Assembly: GCA_035705985.1 (NCBI GenBank)
Contig: DASSVP010000094.1
Coordinates: 1 to 32,031, forward strand
Reading direction: 5' to 3'
Source of the DNA: JACVRW01 sp035705985
GTDB taxonomy: Bacteria > Actinomycetota > Thermoleophilia > Solirubrobacterales > Thermoleophilaceae
Length of the DNA: 32,031 nt
A program made the position numbers and the translations under genes. Shown piece after piece: positions 12,977 to 20,009 of the stretch (the first letter of the stretch is position 1; each line of letters begins with the position of its first letter). The notes beneath the pieces were generated by a model that did no database searches, was not told where the DNA came from, and worked only from the letters and a program-made list of their open reading frames with translations.

Positions 12977-13969
12977 ATGGGCCTGGGCGTGGGCTTCACT
13001 CCGTTCGAGACCCGGGCCGACGTCATCGTCCGGGTCACGCGCCATGCGGAGGAGATCGGGCTCGACCGCGTGGACGTCGCGGAGGGATGGACGCACGACT
13101 CGCTGATCATCCTGGCCGAGCTGGCGGGGCGGACGTCGCGGATCGGGCTCGGCACCGGGATCGTCTCCGTCTGGGGCCGTACGCCCGCGACGATGGCGCT
13201 CGGCGCGGCCGGACTCCAGCGCCTGTCCGGTGGGAGGTTCTCGCTCGGGATCGGCGCCGGCAGCCCGCCGCTGGCCGAGGGCTTCCACGGCGTGCCGTGG
13301 GAGCAGCCGCTCGCGCGCATGCGCGAGACGCTCGTGGCGGTCCGCGCGCTCCTCGCCGGCGAGCGCCTGCCGGACCCCGCGCCGGGTGCTCGCCCCCTGC
13401 GCCTGGGCGTCGCGCCGGAAACGCCCATCCCGATCCTGTTGGCCGCGCTGGCGCCCGGCTCGGTCCGGCTCGCGGGCGAGCTCGCCGACGGCTGGACGCC
13501 GTTCCTCTGGGCGCGCTCGTGGCTCGACGAAGGGAGGGCGCTCGTCGAGGAGGGCGAGCAGCGGGCCGAGACCCGGACGCCCACCCGGGTCTTGCCCGGC
13601 ATCCCGGTCGCGCTCGGCCCGGACGAGGCGTCGGCGCGGCAGCTCGCGGCCTGGTGGCTCTCCACGTACTGCACGCGGATGGGCCCGCTGTATCCGAGCA
13701 TGCTCGGCGAGCGCTTCGGCATGCGCGGCGCGGTGGAGGCGGTGGTGGAGGCCGCGGCCGGAGGCGCGCCACCGGAGCTCCCCGCGGCGGCCGAGGAGCT
13801 CGCCCGCGACGTGACGCTGTTCGGCTCCTACGGCGACGCAGGCGAAACGATCTCCTCGTGGCTCGCGGCCGGCGCGGGCGACGTGACCCTCGTGCTCCCT
13901 CCCGGCCGTCCCGAGGAGCAGCTCATGGAATTCCTGGACGTCGCGGCCGGGGGATACGTCCGGGCCTAG
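12977..13969 (+). CDS. LLM-class flavin-dependent oxidoreductase
   Basis: This 330-residue luciferase-like monooxygenase-fold protein has the TIM-barrel landmarks 'HAEEIGLDRVDVAEGWTHDSL', 'RIGLGTGIVSVWGRTPATMA', 'LSGGRFSLGIGAGSP' and 'ELADGWTPFLWA'. The family uses FMN or coenzyme F420 for hydride transfer or monooxygenation; actinobacterial members are often F420-dependent, but nothing here settles the cofactor. It sits 32 bp after rlmA and 17 bp before bioB. I see no functional link to either. The start is ATG 12977. Confidence 0.88.
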   Translation: MGLGVGFTPFETRADVIVRVTRHAEEIGLDRVDVAEGWTHDSLIILAELAGRTSRIGLGTGIVSVWGRTPATMALGAAGLQRLSGGRFSLGIGAGSPPLAEGFHGVPWEQPLARMRETLVAVRALLAGERLPDPAPGARPLRLGVAPETPIPILLAALAPGSVRLAGELADGWTPFLWARSWLDEGRALVEEGEQRAETRTPTRVLPGIPVALGPDEASARQLAAWWLSTYCTRMGPLYPSMLGERFGMRGAVEAVVEAAAGGAPPELPAAAEELARDVTLFGSYGDAGETISSWLAAGAGDVTLVLPPGRPEEQLMEFLDVAAGGYVRA

Positions 13970-13972
13970 CCC

Positions 13973-13978
13973 TAGCTT
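13973..13978 (+). promoter_or_regulatory. -10-like TAGCTT for bioB
   Basis: TAGCTT ends 8 nt before the bioB GTG at 13987, right after the LLM stop. There is no Shine-Dalgarno, and I see no obvious biotin-repressor dyad in the 17-bp gap. Confidence 0.45.
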
Positions 13979-13986
13979 GGGCTTCC

Positions 13987-15156
13987 GTGGCGTCCCTCAT
14001 CTCCCGGGAAGAGGCGCTTCGGCTGGGCGAGATCGAGGATCGCGCCGAGATCGAGGTGCTGGTAGAGCGCGCCTGGCGCGTGCGCCGCGAGCGCTTCGGC
14101 GACTCGACCGACATGTGCTCGCTCGTCAACGCGAAGTCGGGCGGCTGCGCCGAGGACTGCGGCTTCTGCTCGCAGTCGCGCTTCGCAGAGGCCGACACGC
14201 CGATGCACGCGATGATGAAACCGGAGCAGATCCTCGAGCACGCCCGGGCCGCGGAGGCGGCGGGCGCTCACCGGTTCTGCATGGTCACTCAGGGTCAGGG
14301 CCTCTCGAAGCGGGACTTCGAGACGATCCTCGCCGGCGCGCGACTGGTCTCTGAGCACACGAACCTCAAGCGCTGCGTCTCGATCGGCCACATGTCGGCC
14401 GCGCGCGCGACGGCGCTCAAGGAGGCCGGCGTGCAGCGTGTTCACCACAACGTCGAGACTGCGGAGAGCTATTACCCCGAGGTCTCCAGCACCGTGCGGT
14501 ACGAGGGGCGGATCCGGACGATCGACGCCGTGCGTGACGCCGGCCTCGAGACGTGTGTGGGCGGCATTCTCAACCTGGGCGAGTCGCGCGAGCAGCGCGT
14601 GGAGATGGCGTTCCAGCTCTCGCAGGTCAACCCGACCTCCGTCCCGATCAACCTGCTGAACCCGCGCCCGGGAACGAAGTTCGGCGACCGCGAGCTGATG
14701 GAGCCACTAGAGGCGGTCAAGTGGGTCGCGATCTTCCGCCTGATCATCCCCGACGCTCTCTTCAGGCTGTGCGGCGGCCGCAACGAGAACCTCGGCCACG
14801 GCGAGCTCCAGCAGCTCGCGGTGAAGGCCGGGCTGAACGGGGTGATGATGGGCAACTTCCTGACCACGCTCGGGTCGGAGCCCGAGGACGACAGAAAGAT
14901 GTTCGAGGAGCTCGGATTGAACGTGGCAAGGCAGGAGGACAACGGCGCGAACCCGCGGCCCGACAACCGCTCCGGATGGCTGGACGGCGAGACGCCGGAC
15001 ACGCCGATCGACGCCCTCATCGACTCCCAGCAGGAGGCCAACTTCTGGAACCCTGCCATTCAGCTTCGCCACAGGAAGAAGTCCTCGGTTCCGCCTAGGC
15101 CGGATGGGGCGCCGAACGCCTACCCGGAGGTGATTCACGTGGAGCCGGCGGCGTGA
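13987..15156 (+). CDS. bioB: Biotin synthase
   Basis: This 389-residue radical SAM enzyme has the [4Fe-4S] motif 'GGCAEDCGFCSQS' (C54, C58, C61) and all ligands of the second [2Fe-2S] cluster: C98, C130, C190 and R260. It inserts sulfur into dethiobiotin, the last step of biotin synthesis. The catalytic part ends near residue 312 ('MFEELGLNVA'); about 75 further residues ('SGWLDGETPDTPIDALIDSQQEANFWNPAI...') form a polar tail not found in the roughly 320-350-residue classical enzymes. The start GTG 13987 has TAGCTT at 8 nt. Its stop overlaps the bioF start (GTGA), so the order is bioB-bioF-bioD. Confidence 0.96.
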   Translation: MASLISREEALRLGEIEDRAEIEVLVERAWRVRRERFGDSTDMCSLVNAKSGGCAEDCGFCSQSRFAEADTPMHAMMKPEQILEHARAAEAAGAHRFCMVTQGQGLSKRDFETILAGARLVSEHTNLKRCVSIGHMSAARATALKEAGVQRVHHNVETAESYYPEVSSTVRYEGRIRTIDAVRDAGLETCVGGILNLGESREQRVEMAFQLSQVNPTSVPINLLNPRPGTKFGDRELMEPLEAVKWVAIFRLIIPDALFRLCGGRNENLGHGELQQLAVKAGLNGVMMGNFLTTLGSEPEDDRKMFEELGLNVARQEDNGANPRPDNRSGWLDGETPDTPIDALIDSQQEANFWNPAIQLRHRKKSSVPPRPDGAPNAYPEVIHVEPAA

Positions 15157-16364
15157 GCAGCGACATCGAGGAGCGGCTGGACGAGATTCGCGACCGCGGG
15201 CTGTACCGGCGGATGCGCTGCGTGTCCGGACCGCAGGGCCCGCGCGTGCTGCTCGACGGGAAGCCGGTGCTGCTCCTCTGCTCGAACAACTACCTCGGAC
15301 TGGCCGATCACCCGCGTGTGCGCGAGGCGGCCGCCGAGGCGGCGATGCGCTACGGCGCCGGGTCCGGCGCGTCCCGGTTGATCTCCGGCAACATGACCAT
15401 CCACCGGCGGCTCGAGGAGCAGCTCGCCGCTTTCAAGTCGTCGGAGGCGTGCCTGCTCTTCGGGTCGGGGTATCTCGCGAACGCGGGCGTGGTCTCCACG
15501 CTCGCGCGCGAGGGCGACGTCGTGTTCTCGGACGCTCTGAACCACGCGAGCATCGTCGACGGCTGCCGGCTATCGCGGGCGGAGACGTTCGTGTACGACC
15601 ACTGCGACACGGACCATCTCGAGTGGGGCCTCCGGCAGGCGCAGGGCCGCGGCTCGCTGATCGTCACCGACGGCGTGTTCTCCATGGACGGAGACATCGC
15701 GCCGCTCGAGCGCATCGTTGAGCTGGCGCAGCGCTACGACGCGCGCGTCATGGTGGACGAGGCACACGGCACGGGCGCGATCGGCCCCGACGGGCGCGGC
15801 GCCGTCGCGGCCGCCGGCCTCGAGGACGAGGTCGACGTGATCGTGGGGACGCTCGGCAAGGCGCTCGGCTCGTACGGGGCATACGTCTGCTGCGACGCCG
15901 CCATGGCGAAGTACCTGATCAACACGGCGCGCACGCTGATCTTCTCGACGGCACTCCCGCCTCCCGCCGTGGCCGCCGCGATGGCGGCTCTCGAGCTGCT
16001 TCGCGAACAGCCGCGCCGTGTCGAGAAGCTTCAGCGGAACGCCGCGGTGCTGCGCGAGTCGCTCGAGGCGCTGCGGTTCCCGCTGCCCGAGACGGCCACG
16101 CAGATCATCCCGCTGGTGGTGGGCGACGCTGGCGCGGCGGTGCGTGCCAGCGAGCGCGCGCTCGAGAAGGGCGTGTTCGCCCAGGCGATCCGCCCGCCGA
16201 CGGTGCCGGAGGGAAGCTCGCGCCTGCGGCTGACGGTGATGGCGTCCCACACCCGCTCCGAATTGCGCGAGGCAGCCCGGGTGCTGGCGACGGCGGTCGC
16301 CGCTTCCCGCCCGCACCGTGCCCCGGAGCTGCACGTCTTCGACGGCCTCCGCGACGCCGCGTAG
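15153..16364 (+). CDS. bioF: 8-amino-7-oxononanoate synthase
   Basis: This 403-residue PLP enzyme of the alpha-oxoamine synthase family has 'SNNYLGL' (44-50), the ring-stacking His in 'LNHAS' (H131), 'VDEAHGTGAIG' (D202, H205) and the Schiff-base lysine in 'GTLGKALGSYG' (K236). BioF condenses pimeloyl-ACP or pimeloyl-CoA with alanine; 2-amino-3-ketobutyrate CoA ligase is a close relative, but the position between bioB and bioD decides for BioF. The start GTG 15153 overlaps the bioB stop by 4 bp. The last 20 residues ('HRAPELHVFDGLRDAA') extend slightly past the fold. Confidence 0.94.
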   Translation: MSSDIEERLDEIRDRGLYRRMRCVSGPQGPRVLLDGKPVLLLCSNNYLGLADHPRVREAAAEAAMRYGAGSGASRLISGNMTIHRRLEEQLAAFKSSEACLLFGSGYLANAGVVSTLAREGDVVFSDALNHASIVDGCRLSRAETFVYDHCDTDHLEWGLRQAQGRGSLIVTDGVFSMDGDIAPLERIVELAQRYDARVMVDEAHGTGAIGPDGRGAVAAAGLEDEVDVIVGTLGKALGSYGAYVCCDAAMAKYLINTARTLIFSTALPPPAVAAAMAALELLREQPRRVEKLQRNAAVLRESLEALRFPLPETATQIIPLVVGDAGAAVRASERALEKGVFAQAIRPPTVPEGSSRLRLTVMASHTRSELREAARVLATAVAASRPHRAPELHVFDGLRDAA

Positions 16365-16365
16365 T

Positions 16366-16449
16366 GCGCGAGGGGGCGGGCGTGCCCGCACCGGAGCGAT
16401 GCCGTCAGCGCGAGGGGGCGGGCGTGCCCGCACCGGCGCGATGCCGTCG
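16366..16449 (+). repeat. 42-bp tandem duplication at the bioD start
   Basis: Two adjacent 42-bp copies (16366-16407 and 16408-16449) differ at only two positions. Each holds a G-rich run, the palindrome GCGGGCGTGCCCGC (6-bp arms, 2-nt centre) and an in-frame ATG. Because 42 is a multiple of three, the bioD frame stays open through both, giving repeated R-G-G-G-R-A-R-T-G-A-M-P-S units if translated. The first copy starts 2 nt after the bioF stop. Confidence 0.85.
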
Positions 16450-17118
16450 ATGCGCGGCGTCTTCGTAACAGGCACCGGCACCGAGGTGGGGAAGTCCGTG
16501 GTGGCCGCGGCGATCTGCGCGGCGCTGGCCGCGCGCGGAGAGCGAGTGGCCGCGTTCAAGCCGGTGGTGACAGGACTGGACGAGCAGCCGGGCGAGTTCG
16601 GGCGGGATCACGAGCTGCTGGCCGGAGCGGCAGGCTCGGGTCAGACGCCGGGCGAGGTGGCTCCGCACAGCTTCGGACCGCCGGTCTCCCCCCACCTCGC
16701 CGCGGAGCTCGCACACGTCACGATCGAACCGGCCGAGCTCGTGGCGGCAGCGCGCGCGGCCGGAGGCGATCGCGTGCTGGTTTGCGAGGGCGTCGGGGGG
16801 CTGATGGTCCCGATCACCACGGGTTACTTGGTGCGCGACCTCGCCGTCGAGCTCGGCCTGCCCGTGGTGGTGGCCGCCCGCCCTGGGCTCGGCAGCATCA
16901 ACCACACGTTGCTCACGGTGGAGGCTGCGCGAGCTGCCGGGCTTTCCGTTGCCGGCGTGGTGGTGACTCCGTGGCCGGACGAGCCGTCGGCGATGGAGAG
17001 CTCAAATCGCGACACGATCGAACGGCTGAGCGGCATCGGCGTCAGTGCGCTACCCCGCACCAGCCCGGACAGGCTCGCCGAGGCCGGCGCCTCGTTGCCG
17101 GTCGACGACTGGCTCTAA
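16450..17118 (+). CDS. bioD: Dethiobiotin synthetase
   Basis: From ATG 16450 it has 222 residues: 'VFVTGTGTEVGKSV' (P-loop, G8 to S16), 'AFKPVVTG', 'PHSFGPPVSPHLAAE' and 'VCEGVGGLMVPI' (the EGAGG-like motif). BioD closes the ureido ring of diaminopelargonate with ATP and CO2 to give dethiobiotin. Starts at ATG 16441 (3 more residues) and ATG 16399 (17 more, running through the second repeat copy) are also in frame; I chose 16450 because the conserved fold starts at once. No Shine-Dalgarno is clear. Its TAA stop doubles as the start of the next gene's TAATCT box. Confidence 0.93.
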   Translation: MRGVFVTGTGTEVGKSVVAAAICAALAARGERVAAFKPVVTGLDEQPGEFGRDHELLAGAAGSGQTPGEVAPHSFGPPVSPHLAAELAHVTIEPAELVAAARAAGGDRVLVCEGVGGLMVPITTGYLVRDLAVELGLPVVVAARPGLGSINHTLLTVEAARAAGLSVAGVVVTPWPDEPSAMESSNRDTIERLSGIGVSALPRTSPDRLAEAGASLPVDDWL

Positions 17119-17121
17119 TCT
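17116..17121 (+). promoter_or_regulatory. -10-like TAATCT overlapping the bioD stop
   Basis: TAATCT ends 6 nt before ATG 17128. Its first three bases are the bioD stop codon. No Shine-Dalgarno lies between, so the PGPGW gene may have its own leaderless message rather than depend on the bio operon. Confidence 0.5.
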
Positions 17122-17127
17122 CGCCGC

Positions 17128-17535
17128 ATGGCCGCCGACGAGGACGTCACGCGCGCGGAGGACGACACCCCCGAGCTCCTCGTCAAGCTCCGAGAGCGAA
17201 AGGAGCGCCACAAGCAGCGCAACATCTTCCACCGGGCGGCCATCGTGGTCGCCGGCGTGGTGATCGTCCTCGCCGGCATCGTCATGTCGGGCCCTGGAGT
17301 GCCCGGCCCGGGGATCGTCACGATCCTGATCGGGCTCGGCTTCCTGGCGCTCGAGTTCGACCGCGCGGAGCGCTGGATGGAGAAGGTGATCATCTGGGGC
17401 GACCGGGCCGCCGATCGCGCCGAGAACACGACCACGGGGCAGCGGATCGCGGCCGGGATCGCGACCGCGCTCGTCCTCGGCGTCTTCGCCGTCGCCGCGA
17501 TCCTCTGGGACATCCCCTTGATGCCGATCCTCTGA
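17128..17535 (+). CDS. PGPGW-family membrane protein
   Basis: This 135-residue protein has a charged N-terminus (about 1-35, 'LRERKERHKQRNIFHR') and then two or three membrane helices (about 37-53, 62-76 and 108-126). Between the first two is 'MSGPGVPGPGIVTILIGLGFLALEFDRAERWMEK', the hallmark of the PGPGW family of small actinobacterial membrane proteins. The function is unknown. It is probably an inner-membrane protein with the charged N-terminus in the cytoplasm. It lies 9 bp after bioD but with its own putative promoter, so a biotin role is not implied. Confidence 0.85.
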   Translation: MAADEDVTRAEDDTPELLVKLRERKERHKQRNIFHRAAIVVAGVVIVLAGIVMSGPGVPGPGIVTILIGLGFLALEFDRAERWMEKVIIWGDRAADRAENTTTGQRIAAGIATALVLGVFAVAAILWDIPLMPIL

Positions 17536-17572
17536 TATCGTACTACTTTGTCAGATATAGGATCAAAGGAGG
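17534..17572 (+). promoter_or_regulatory. AT-rich regulatory region and strong RBS for the SnoaL/MarR pair
   Basis: This is the most AT-rich short stretch noticed here. It holds GATAT twice, 20 bp apart (17534-17538 and 17554-17558), the inverted pair ATATC/GATAT (17535-17539, 17554-17558), the inverted pair CTTTG/CAAAG (17546-17550, 17564-17568) and a -10-like TAGGAT (17558-17563). AAAGGAGG (17565-17572) is a textbook Shine-Dalgarno 8 nt before ATG 17581. The arrangement suits a repressor site, plausibly for the MarR protein encoded by the second gene of the unit. Confidence 0.55.
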
Positions 17573-17580
17573 ATCCCGGC

Positions 17581-17958
17581 ATGACCGAAACAACCCCTGA
17601 GGCAACCATCGAGCGCTTCTCTCGGCACCTCGCCGCCGGCGACCTCGACTCGATGGTCGCGCTGTACGAGCCCGACGCCACCTTCGCCCCCCAGCCGGGT
17701 GAAAGCGTCAGCGGACGCGACGCGATCCGCGCCGCACTCGACGGCTTCCTCGCCGTCAAGCCGCGAATGACCGGTCGGATCGAGAAGGTGCTTCGCGCGG
17801 GCGATACCGCGCTCGTGGCCAACCGCTGGAGTCTCAGCGGCACCGCCCCGGACGGACAGCCGGTCTCGATGGGCGGCACCAGCGCCGACGTGCTTCGCCG
17901 GCGTCCCGACGGGTCCTGGGGAATCGTGATCGACGATCCGTGGGGAGCCGCCGCCTAG
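17581..17958 (+). CDS. SnoaL-like/ketosteroid-isomerase-like protein
   Basis: This 125-residue single-domain protein of the NTF2-like fold has 'TIERFSRHLAAGDLDSMVALYEPDATFAPQPG' (helical cone and first strand), 'GRDAIRAALDGFLAVKP' and 'SADVLRRRPDGSWGIVIDDPWG' (last strands). This is the common DUF4440/SnoaL-like pattern. Such proteins may be small isomerases, hydrolases or binding proteins, and no catalytic set is clear enough to choose. It has the strongest ribosome-binding site in the window. The stop TAG is directly followed by the MarR GTG, so they form a two-gene unit, probably controlled by the MarR protein. Confidence 0.85.
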   Translation: MTETTPEATIERFSRHLAAGDLDSMVALYEPDATFAPQPGESVSGRDAIRAALDGFLAVKPRMTGRIEKVLRAGDTALVANRWSLSGTAPDGQPVSMGGTSADVLRRRPDGSWGIVIDDPWGAAA

Positions 17959-18408
17959 GTGCCCGGCCCGCACGCGAGCCGTGACAACCTCGGCTTTCTC
18001 CTGGCGAAGGCCTCGCAGCGCTGGAACGAGCTGCTGCAGGAGGCCTTCGCCCAGGCGGGCTTCCCCGAGGTTCGGGCGTCCTATGGATCGGTCCTGCTCC
18101 CGCTCTTCGAGGAGGACGGGCTGCGGATGGGCGACGTCGCTCGCCGCGCGCGCCTCTCGAAACAGACGATGACGACCATGGTCCGGCTCGCCGAGCGTGA
18201 CGGGCTGGTCGAGCGCCGACCCGACCCGCGCGACGGCCGGGCCACGCGGGTGCACCTCTCGAAGAAGGGCCGGCGCTTCCAGCCGGTCGCGGAGGCCGTC
18301 CTGAAGGAGCTCGATGCCGCGGCGCGCGCGGTCTTGGGCGAGCGCGCCACCGCGTCGACCGCAATAGCGCTGCGAGAGCTCGCGGAGCTCGGCGATTCCC
18401 CCGGTTAG
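17959..18408 (+). CDS. MarR-family transcriptional regulator
   Basis: This 149-residue protein has the MarR winged helix: 'LPLFEEDGLRMGDVARRARLSKQTMTTMVRLAERDGLVERRPDPRDGRATRVHLSKKGRR' at about 50-110. The recognition helix is 'SKQTMTTMVRLAERDGL' and the wing is 'RRPDPRDGRATRV'. The flanking helices would form the dimer. MarR proteins usually repress a neighbouring gene until a small phenolic or similar ligand binds. The GTG start abuts the upstream stop with no gap, so it relies on coupled translation. The AT-rich dyads at 17534-17568 are the natural candidate site. Confidence 0.92.
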   Translation: MPGPHASRDNLGFLLAKASQRWNELLQEAFAQAGFPEVRASYGSVLLPLFEEDGLRMGDVARRARLSKQTMTTMVRLAERDGLVERRPDPRDGRATRVHLSKKGRRFQPVAEAVLKELDAAARAVLGERATASTAIALRELAELGDSPG

Positions 18409-18437
18409 CGCCCGTTCGGACCGGGTAGCGCTCCCCT

Positions 18438-20009
18438 ATGCGGCTCTGGCAGGGGACGTATGCGCGTGCGCTCGTACTCGCGCTGATCAACGTGTTCGCG
18501 CTTCCCGGCGCGGCACTCGGCGCCGAGCCCGTGTTCGAGAAGTACAAGGTGCCCACGGTCGGCGGGGCCGAGATCAACGTCGAGGTCATGCGGCCGGCCG
18601 ACAACCCGGACGCGCCGGTGATCCTCACCTACTCGCCGTACAACACGCTCGCAGAGGACACCAGCCCGAACCTCGCGAACGACTCCCTCGGCCGGCGCTA
18701 CGTGCCGATGGGCTACGCCCGCGCGGTCGCCGACGTGCTCGGCACGCGCAACTCGTCCGGCTGCTGGGACTACGGGGGCGCGAGCGAGCAGCAGTCGGGC
18801 GTCGACCTCGTGAACTTCCTGTCGGCGCAGCCCTGGAGCAACGGCAAGGTCGCCATGATCGGCGGCTCCTACGACGGCACGACCGCCACGATGGTCGCGG
18901 CGCGCGGGGAGGACGCGCCCGGCCTTGCGGCGATCGTGCCGATCGCGGGAATCAGCCGCTGGTACGGATACGCGTACGGCGACGGCGTGCGCTACTTCCT
19001 CAACTCCGAGCGCCCGACCGACGAGGGCATCGACACCCCGCTGGCGTTCGACTTCGGCCTCGCGCGCACGCCGCCCACCGACCCAAGCGATCCGCTCTGG
19101 GCCGAGAAGCTCGCCAGCCGCGCCAACCCCTGCGAGTCCGCGGACCACACCGTCAAGGGCTACGACCGAACGCCCGACTACGACGCCTTCTGGCTCGAGC
19201 GCGACTACCGCAAGGACGCGGCGAACATCACCGCTGCGGCACTCGTGGCGCACGGCTGGCAGGACTACAACGTGAAGCAGGACGAGGGCGTGGAGCTCTA
19301 CCGCGCCCTCACGAACACCCCCTTCAAGCGCCTCTACATGTGGCAGGCGGGCCACTCCACCCCGGGCGCGGAGAACTGGCAGCCGCTCCTCGACCGCTTC
19401 TTCGACCACACGCTGCTCGGCGTCGAGAACGGCGTGAACACCGAGCCGCGGGTGCTCACCGAGGGACGCTCGGCGAGCGCCCGCAGCACCGGCTTCCGCA
19501 TGGAGGCCGACTGGCCGCCACCCGGCACGACCGAGGCCGGCATCCGCATGGGGACCGGCTCCTTCACCGATTTCGCGACCACCACGGAGGAAGAGTCGAC
19601 GCGCATGCCGGAAGCGGAGTCGAGCTGGCTGTTCCTCCAGGGCAAGCCGCTTGCCGCGGACACTCGCATGACCGGCTCCGCGCGGCTCCGGCTGACCCTG
19701 TCGGTCGACCGCGACCACGCCCAGCTGGCACCGGTACTGGTGGATGTGGCGCCTGACGGTACGACGAAGACGGTCTCGCGAGGCTTCCTGAACCTTCAGT
19801 ACCGCAACGGGCTGGCGGAGGCCGAGCCGATTCCGCCGGACGAGCCGATCCGTGCGACGGTCACCTTCAAGCCCCAGGATCAGACGTTCGAGGCGGGTCA
19901 CCGGGTCGGGGTCATCGTCCAGGGGTCGAACATCGTCTGGGCGGTACCGGACGATCCGGGCGCGACCTACACGATCCTCAGGTCAGCCCTGACGCTCCCG
20001 CTCCCTTAG
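18438..20009 (+). CDS. Secreted S15/CocE-type alpha/beta hydrolase
   Basis: This 523-residue protein has a signal peptide (about 1-29, cleavage near 'ALG-AEP'). The N-terminal catalytic domain has 'GGSYDG' (S144), and D276 ('HGWQDYN') and H306 ('AGHSTPG') fit the Asp and His of the triad. The C-terminal jelly roll (about 385-523) ends 'GHRVGVIVQGSNIVWAVPDDPG', typical of X-Pro dipeptidyl-peptidase/CocE proteins. These hydrolyse ester or peptide bonds of acylated substrates; the substrate here is unknown, and it should act outside the membrane. TAGCGC lies 6 nt before the ATG, an imperfect -10. The 3' end overlaps the convergent acyl-CoA synthetase gene by 27 bp. Confidence 0.9.
   Translation: MRLWQGTYARALVLALINVFALPGAALGAEPVFEKYKVPTVGGAEINVEVMRPADNPDAPVILTYSPYNTLAEDTSPNLANDSLGRRYVPMGYARAVADVLGTRNSSGCWDYGGASEQQSGVDLVNFLSAQPWSNGKVAMIGGSYDGTTATMVAARGEDAPGLAAIVPIAGISRWYGYAYGDGVRYFLNSERPTDEGIDTPLAFDFGLARTPPTDPSDPLWAEKLASRANPCESADHTVKGYDRTPDYDAFWLERDYRKDAANITAAALVAHGWQDYNVKQDEGVELYRALTNTPFKRLYMWQAGHSTPGAENWQPLLDRFFDHTLLGVENGVNTEPRVLTEGRSASARSTGFRMEADWPPPGTTEAGIRMGTGSFTDFATTTEEESTRMPEAESSWLFLQGKPLAADTRMTGSARLRLTLSVDRDHAQLAPVLVDVAPDGTTKTVSRGFLNLQYRNGLAEAEPIPPDEPIRATVTFKPQDQTFEAGHRVGVIVQGSNIVWAVPDDPGATYTILRSALTLPLP

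Noticed and set aside
16366..16449. CRISPR-like or mobile repeat
   Set aside because: Only two directly abutting copies with no spacers, in frame with bioD, fit a simple tandem duplication.
17548..17563. TTGTCA (17548-17553) as a -35 box for the SnoaL promoter
   Set aside because: It is only 4 bp from the TAGGAT -10 candidate, far too close.
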